64,000 nt of DNA from Sphaerochaeta pleomorpha str. Grapes (GTDB taxonomy: Bacteria; Spirochaetota; Spirochaetia; Sphaerochaetales; Sphaerochaetaceae), in contig NC_016633.1 in assembly GCF_000236685.1 (NCBI RefSeq), forward strand, positions 2,232,001 to 2,296,000, in the 5' to 3' direction. Positions 59,626 to 64,000 of the stretch are shown here, one piece after another; the first letter of the stretch is position 1, and each line of letters opens with the position of its first letter. Both the position numbers and the translations under genes were made by a program. Below the pieces are notes generated by a model. The model ran no database searches. It was not told the DNA's origin and worked only from the letters and a program-made list of their open reading frames with translations.

Positions 59626-60297
59626 ATGGAAGATTTAAAACGGGGTATTCCGATACCTACAATCAAAAGATTTCCTTCATATCTGAGGTTGCTCAGGCAA
59701 TACCTGGAAGAAGGTAAGGAAATGGTCTCTGCAACTACCTTAGCCGAGGAACTTGGATTGAAGCCAATACAGGTGAGAAAAGATATTTCTTGCACGGGGA
59801 TTGAAGGGAAACCTAAAGTAGGGTTCATCATCTCCTATCTTATCGAAGCTATCGTGCATACCCTGGGTTGGGATAATGCAACCGATGCAGTGCTCATCGG
59901 TGCCGGCCATCTTGGTTCAGCTTTAGCAAGATATGAAGGTTTCGAGAGCTATGGATTGAAAATTGTTGCTGCATTTGATATCGACAAGGATAAGTGTGGG
60001 ACAAAACTTGGGGAGGTCCCGGTGTTCCCCCTCGAAAGTCTGAAGGGCTATATCAAGGAAAACCATGTGAATATCGGGGTTGTGGCGGTTCCGGCAATCC
60101 AGGCACAGGGCATTGCAGAGCTTCTGGTAGAATGTGGTATTGTAGCGATTTGGAACTTTGCCCCGAAGGATTTGAAGCTCCCGGAGAATGTTGTTGTCCA
60201 GAGGACAGATCTTGCTACGAGTTTTGCTGTCTTGTCTGCGAAAGTCAAACGAAAGATAGCAAATGATGAGCTGTCTGGCGAAGTTGATGAATGGTAG
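59626..60297 (+). CDS. rex: Redox-sensing transcriptional repressor Rex
   Basis: A 223-residue repressor that senses the NADH/NAD+ ratio. The N-terminal winged helix is PTIKRFPSYLRLLRQYLEEG with LKPIQVRKDISCTG as recognition helix. The Rossmann domain has the NAD motif VLIGAGHLGSALARYEGF and the domain-swapped C-terminal helix. It lies just upstream of the hydrogenase-like sensory genes, which are natural targets for a fermentative redox regulator. Confidence 0.95.
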   Translation: MEDLKRGIPIPTIKRFPSYLRLLRQYLEEGKEMVSATTLAEELGLKPIQVRKDISCTGIEGKPKVGFIISYLIEAIVHTLGWDNATDAVLIGAGHLGSALARYEGFESYGLKIVAAFDIDKDKCGTKLGEVPVFPLESLKGYIKENHVNIGVVAVPAIQAQGIAELLVECGIVAIWNFAPKDLKLPENVVVQRTDLATSFAVLSAKVKRKIANDELSGEVDEW

Positions 60298-60436
60298 ATG
60301 ATGGGAAGCGGTAATAGTGGTATTCTGTGCAGATGTAAAATAATGTGTAATCAGTAATATTAAAACTATAAAAAACAGGGTTAAGATTCATATAATCATG
60401 TAAAAAGTATAATTAATTTTAAAAAAAGATTGATTG

Positions 60437-60465
60437 TTGACTCTTTAGCGGGAAATTGTTAACAT
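60437..60465 (+). promoter_or_regulatory. Promoter of the HydS module
   Basis: TTGACT (60437-60442), 17 bases, TAACAT (60460-60465). The -10 overlaps the small palindrome TTGTTAACA (60456-60464), which resembles one half of known Rex sites; the second half is not convincing. The leader to the ATG at 60491 is about 20 bases. Confidence 0.5.
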
Positions 60466-60490
60466 CTTTTTATAAAAAATGGGGTTTGTA

Positions 60491-60748
60491 ATGGAAAAGG
60501 TAAAGGTTGAATTGTGCATGGGTAGTTCTTGTTTTGCCCGGGGAAATTCGCAGGCGCTTGCTAATCTGGAAAGTTATATTTCCGAGAATCATCTGGAAGA
60601 CCGCGTAGAATTGATCGGGCATCTTTGCCTTGGAGCCTGTTCAAGTGGTCCTAACATGAAAATAGATGATATCTCTTTTTCTGGTGTCCGCAGTGAATGT
60701 GTTGTAGACTTGCTCATCGATGCCCTCAATCGAAAAGATAACTCCTAA
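60491..60748 (+). CDS. Thioredoxin-fold [2Fe-2S] protein (NuoE/HydC-like)
   Basis: An 85-residue protein with the four-cysteine pattern of thioredoxin-like ferredoxins: Cys9-x4-Cys14 in ELCMGSSCF and Cys46-x3-Cys50 in LCLGACSSGP. It should carry one [2Fe-2S] cluster and pass electrons to the hydrogenase-like protein encoded next. The internal ATG at 60491 is preferred to the one at 60479. It is the first gene of the module. Confidence 0.85.
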   Translation: MEKVKVELCMGSSCFARGNSQALANLESYISENHLEDRVELIGHLCLGACSSGPNMKIDDISFSGVRSECVVDLLIDALNRKDNS

Positions 60749-60762
60749 GGGCGGAGGCCACA

Positions 60763-62589
60763 ATGATTCATCCGATTTACACTGAACTGACAGAATGCCG
60801 GGATTGCTATAAATGTGTTCGCTCTTGTCCTGTAAAAGCCATTCAGGTAAAGGATGGGTCGGCTGTCGTAGTAAAAGACCGGTGTATTTATTGTGGCCAT
60901 TGTGTCGATACCTGTCCTTCCCATGCAAAGAAAATCAGAAATGATATTGCACGGGTACAACTCTTTTTGAAAAGCGGGAGAAAGGTATACTGCAGCCTTG
61001 CCCCATCGGTGTCCTCCGAGTTTCCCCAGTCGGTAGACGCTTTGCTCGTTGCCCTGAAGCGATTGGGGTTCACTGGAATCAGTGAAACTGCCATAGGGGC
61101 TACCCTTGTCAGTGCCGGTATCGAAAGATATGCAGAGGAACATGGTGGGGAATGCCCTTGGATTTCTACAGCCTGCCCCACTGTCGTGCAGTTAGTGAAA
61201 AAATATTATCCACAACTGGTTCCCAATCTAAGCAAAATGCCTTCCCCCTTGCAGTGCCATAGCGCCTACCTAAGGTCTCTTTATGGGGAGGATATCGGTA
61301 TTGTGTTTATCGGCCCCTGTATTGCAAAGAAAGTGGAAGCTGACGATACCCCAGGATACCCCGATTTTGCCCTTACTTTCGGGGAATTGAGGACTTGGCT
61401 TGAGAGGGAGAACCTTGATCTCGATACCATAGAGAATGAGTTGGATGCCCACCAAGTGGAAATTCCGCCGTTTGTGCCCTGTTCTGCAGGCAAGTCGACA
61501 CTCTACCCGGTTGAGGGTGGAATGATTGCTTCCATGAAATGGGGTAGCGATCCTTTTCAAACCAAGGCAGTGGCTATCAGTGGTTCTGAACAGGTTCTTG
61601 GAACCTTGAGGGAATTACAGCCACTGGGCTCTGGCCAGAATGCAGATTTTTTGGAGCTGCTTTTTTGTGAGGGGGGTTGTATCAACGGTCCTGGGAGTAT
61701 CCCCGGCAAATCTTCGGCATTTAAGAAAGGGTATGCAAGCAGATTTACAAGAAGGCGTATAGAAAAACCAATAGAGACCTTCCAGGCTCCTCCTTCTTTT
61801 GTGGAGAGACTACTCAAGGAAGGGTATAGGATTATCAGGGAACCCGAAGTCGGTATATCCGCTCTGCCAGGAGTGTTTTCAGCAAAACACAAGGAAGACG
61901 AAATCCAGAAGGCTCTCAAAGCCTTGGGGAAAACAGATAGGAGTGACGAACTCGATTGTGGTGGGTGTGGCTATAATAGTTGCCGGGAAATGGCGATTGC
62001 CTATCTTGACGGCATGGCGGAACCCGAAATGTGTGTAACCAAAATGCGTAAAGAAGCCCAGAGCAAAATTGATGTTCTTCTAAGGACTATACCCATTGGT
62101 GTCGTAATAGCCGATGACCAGCTTCGTATCGTAGACTGCAACAGCGGTTTTCTCAATCTTTTCGGGGATGTAGATTATCCTGTTGAAAAAGAAATCCTGG
62201 ACCTTATCAGTGGGTTGCCCCTTGAGCGGTTTGTCCCTTTCATTGATAAGTTCCAAGAACAGTTTTCGAATGCGAAAACCGAGCAATACCGATTACATTA
62301 CAAGGACAAATTTCTTCGGGTTACCTTTTTCTCCGTTGAGAAACAGAGGTTGGTAGGGGCTTTATTTGAAGATATCACCACGCCTACGGTCCGAAGGGAG
62401 ACTGTCGTCAAAAAGGCTGAGGATGTTATCCAGAAGAGTCTGGAGACGGTCCAGCAGATTGCCTCTCTGCTGGGAGAGAACGCCGCCGATACGGAAATAA
62501 TGCTCAATAGCCTCATTGATGCATTCAAAGTACCGGGTAACGGGGAGATTGATGGATTTACCCGCGATGACCAACAGGATTTTTCATGA
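60763..62589 (+). CDS. HydS-like sensory [FeFe]-hydrogenase with PAS domain
   Basis: A 608-residue protein. The N-terminus holds two [4Fe-4S] motifs (Cys12, 15, 18, 22 and Cys41, 44, 47, 51). The hydrogenase domain has L1 TACPTVV (Cys138), L2 GPCIAKK (Cys186) and L3 FCEGGCINGPG (Cys302, Cys306). These supply the four H-cluster cysteines. The proton-transfer cysteine of catalytic enzymes is Ala137 here, as in the sensory groups C and D. A further cluster motif follows (CGGCGYNSC, with Cys399, 402, 407 and 424), then a PAS domain at about 437-545. It probably senses hydrogen or redox state and signals to the SpoIIE-like phosphatase it overlaps. Confidence 0.88.
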   Translation: MIHPIYTELTECRDCYKCVRSCPVKAIQVKDGSAVVVKDRCIYCGHCVDTCPSHAKKIRNDIARVQLFLKSGRKVYCSLAPSVSSEFPQSVDALLVALKRLGFTGISETAIGATLVSAGIERYAEEHGGECPWISTACPTVVQLVKKYYPQLVPNLSKMPSPLQCHSAYLRSLYGEDIGIVFIGPCIAKKVEADDTPGYPDFALTFGELRTWLERENLDLDTIENELDAHQVEIPPFVPCSAGKSTLYPVEGGMIASMKWGSDPFQTKAVAISGSEQVLGTLRELQPLGSGQNADFLELLFCEGGCINGPGSIPGKSSAFKKGYASRFTRRRIEKPIETFQAPPSFVERLLKEGYRIIREPEVGISALPGVFSAKHKEDEIQKALKALGKTDRSDELDCGGCGYNSCREMAIAYLDGMAEPEMCVTKMRKEAQSKIDVLLRTIPIGVVIADDQLRIVDCNSGFLNLFGDVDYPVEKEILDLISGLPLERFVPFIDKFQEQFSNAKTEQYRLHYKDKFLRVTFFSVEKQRLVGALFEDITTPTVRRETVVKKAEDVIQKSLETVQQIASLLGENAADTEIMLNSLIDAFKVPGNGEIDGFTRDDQQDFS

Positions 62590-63779
62590 ATGATATTTTC
62601 ATCGATGTAGACTATGCACAGATGTACAAGCATGGTCAGCAAATTGGAGGAGACGTATTTCTCTTGTCCCGTAATCCTGAGAGCGATCAGATTGTCTGTA
62701 CGCTCAGTGATGGGTTGGGAAGTGGCGTAAAAGCCAATGTATTGGCCAGCCTGACAGCACATATGGCACATAAATTGAGCTTCAGTCCAATGGATCTTAC
62801 ACACTCTGCGAAGATTATCATGAATACTCTTCCGGTCTGCAAGGAAAGGAAGATAAGCTACTCGACCTTTACCATTGCCGATATCCGTCACCTTTCCCTT
62901 GACGATATTCGAGTGAACCTTGTTGAATATGACAACCCGCTTTCCCTGCATTTCAAGGGGAGTGAGTGTCTTTCCTGGAACCGTGAGAAGATTGACCTGA
63001 TGCGTGAGGGAGCCTTCAAGAAAGAAGAGCTGATCTGTTCCCATTTTAAACTTGAGGTCGGCGACCGTCTCATTATGTTCAGCGATGGGGTGACCCAGGC
63101 GGGTCTGGGCAAGGCATTGCCTTTGGGGTGGCGACTGGATGGAGTGAAGAAATATGCTGCACAGGTAATAGAGAAGAATCCGGGGATTTCGTCCCATGAT
63201 CTTTCTCTTGCCATCGTCCAGAAAGCAAATACCTTGGATGGATTATCTTCCAAGGATGATATTACTTGTGTGGCTGTGTATGTCAGGGCTCCGAGGAGAA
63301 CAGTCGTAGTGACTGGACCTCCGTTTACCAAAGACAAGGATGCCTTGCTTGGTGAAAAACTAAAGCAATTCGAAGGCAAGAAAATTGTTAGTGGCGGCAC
63401 TACTGCCTTGATCGTTTCCCGGCTGTTTGACAAAAAGCTTAAAGTTGACATGCATTGTTGGTCACCGGATGTCCCCCCTTCCTCCACCATGGAGGGTGTC
63501 GACTTGGTAACAGAGGGGATGCTTACCCTTAGCAAGGTAGCAAATGTTTTGGAGGCAAAGACTCCGACGAATAAGCTCCCCTGCGATGCCGTAAAGAAAT
63601 TTGTTGAGATTTTGCAGGATAGTGACCAAGTGCATTTCATTGTAGGAACTAAAATCAACGAGGCTCACCAGGACCCCAACATTCCTGTGGAAATCGGGAT
63701 CAGGCGGACCATTATCGGTAGGCTGCGGAAAGCCCTCGAAGATAATTATTTAAAAGAAACCTCGCAAGAATACTTGTAG
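62586..63779 (+). CDS. SpoIIE/PP2C-type serine phosphatase
   Basis: A 397-residue protein with an N-terminal PP2C-like domain: GGDVFLL, TLSDGLGSGVKANVLASL, MFSDGVTQAG and SSKDDITCVAVYV carry the metal-binding aspartates. The C-terminal 150 residues (VVVTGPPFTKDKDALLGEKL onward) form a separate domain of unknown role. The start overlaps the HydS stop as ATGA. SpoIIE-like phosphatases beside HydS are known in clostridia and Thermotogales, supporting a hydrogen or redox signalling pathway acting on an unidentified phosphoprotein. Confidence 0.88.
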   Translation: MNDIFIDVDYAQMYKHGQQIGGDVFLLSRNPESDQIVCTLSDGLGSGVKANVLASLTAHMAHKLSFSPMDLTHSAKIIMNTLPVCKERKISYSTFTIADIRHLSLDDIRVNLVEYDNPLSLHFKGSECLSWNREKIDLMREGAFKKEELICSHFKLEVGDRLIMFSDGVTQAGLGKALPLGWRLDGVKKYAAQVIEKNPGISSHDLSLAIVQKANTLDGLSSKDDITCVAVYVRAPRRTVVVTGPPFTKDKDALLGEKLKQFEGKKIVSGGTTALIVSRLFDKKLKVDMHCWSPDVPPSSTMEGVDLVTEGMLTLSKVANVLEAKTPTNKLPCDAVKKFVEILQDSDQVHFIVGTKINEAHQDPNIPVEIGIRRTIIGRLRKALEDNYLKETSQEYL

Positions 63780-63803
63780 GGGAAATGTAGAGAGGAGTTT
63801 TGT

Positions 63804-64000
63804 ATGGGCAAGAAAGAGAAAGTGATGGTGAGAATTTGTGTGGGTACGGCCTGTTTTGTGCAGGGCGGCGCCGATTTGCTGCTCTATAATGACTTTTTGG
63901 ATCCGGTTGTTCTTGCAAACTGTGATATTGAGGGGGTTTCCTGCCTCAATATGTGTAAGCAGGTTGCTACAGACTCCCCCCAGAATGCAAAACCCCCATT
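63804..64000 (+). CDS. Thioredoxin-fold [2Fe-2S] protein, cut by right edge
   Basis: The first 65 codons of another ferredoxin-like protein. RICVGTACFVQGG and SCLNMCK repeat the C-x4-C and C-x3-C pattern of the gene at 60491, although the rest is different. An AGAGGAG site precedes the ATG. It may be a stand-alone protein or the start of a larger hydrogenase subunit beyond the window. Confidence 0.75.
   Translation, partial: MGKKEKVMVRICVGTACFVQGGADLLLYNDFLDPVVLANCDIEGVSCLNMCKQVATDSPQNAKPP

Overview
The window is 64 kb of ordinary, gene-dense bacterial chromosome. I saw no rRNA, tRNA, CRISPR array, phage or insertion sequence. The gene content best fits a free-living, fermentative spirochaete of the Sphaerochaeta type: a phosphofructokinase of the pyrophosphate-derived lineage, a spirochaete-like dnaE/recG/rsmD run, a sensory [FeFe]-hydrogenase module beside rex, a divergent split molybdenum hydroxylase, and a phage-shock system. 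The taxon is an inference from protein resemblance, not a measured match.

Layout. 1-9.2 kb: proS (cut by the left edge), a class II aldolase with a split transketolase, a DUF6062 protein, an unknown protein, an OsmC protein, a manganese-type CDF exporter with a long structured leader, and aspS. 9.3-13.7 kb: carB and carA behind a promoter with four helically phased repeats. 13.9-21.6 kb: a duplicated psp region with two kinds of PspA, each with PspC partners, one pspF, four sigma-54 promoters and a DUF4097 protein; the second copy has lost pspF. 21.6-29.2 kb: rsmI-TrmH-MATE, a LonC-like protease, a Nif3 protein, lspA, a small membrane protein and a glycosidase-like propeller. 29.2-40.2 kb (minus): a three-gene molybdenum-hydroxylase-like set running into dnaE, a YggT protein, recG, rsmD and an acyl-ACP thioesterase. 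40.4-45.6 kb: ligA, then a coupled aminotransferase, ModE-like regulator and phosphofructokinase. 45.6-46.1 kb is a gene-poor gap with a possible small RNA. 46.2-53.3 kb: pgi, argR, lemA-DUF2207-DUF1653, an RRM protein and a polyprenol/phytol kinase-like pair with a DUF92 protein. 53.4-60.3 kb: groEL, yajC-secD-secF, ispH and rex. 60.4 kb to the right edge: a [2Fe-2S] thioredoxin-fold protein, HydS-like sensory hydrogenase, SpoIIE-like phosphatase and a second [2Fe-2S] protein cut by the edge.

Three signals cut across the annotation. First, many genes have a -35/-10 promoter whose -10 box ends only 6-8 bases before the start codon, so their mRNAs should be leaderless. Second, the psp region carries duplicated blocks that are almost base-identical (about 1.2 kb and 0.9 kb), flanked by more diverged copies. 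Third, the CDF exporter leader has its own promoter, mutually exclusive stems and an intrinsic terminator, which looks like a regulatory RNA I cannot assign to a known class.
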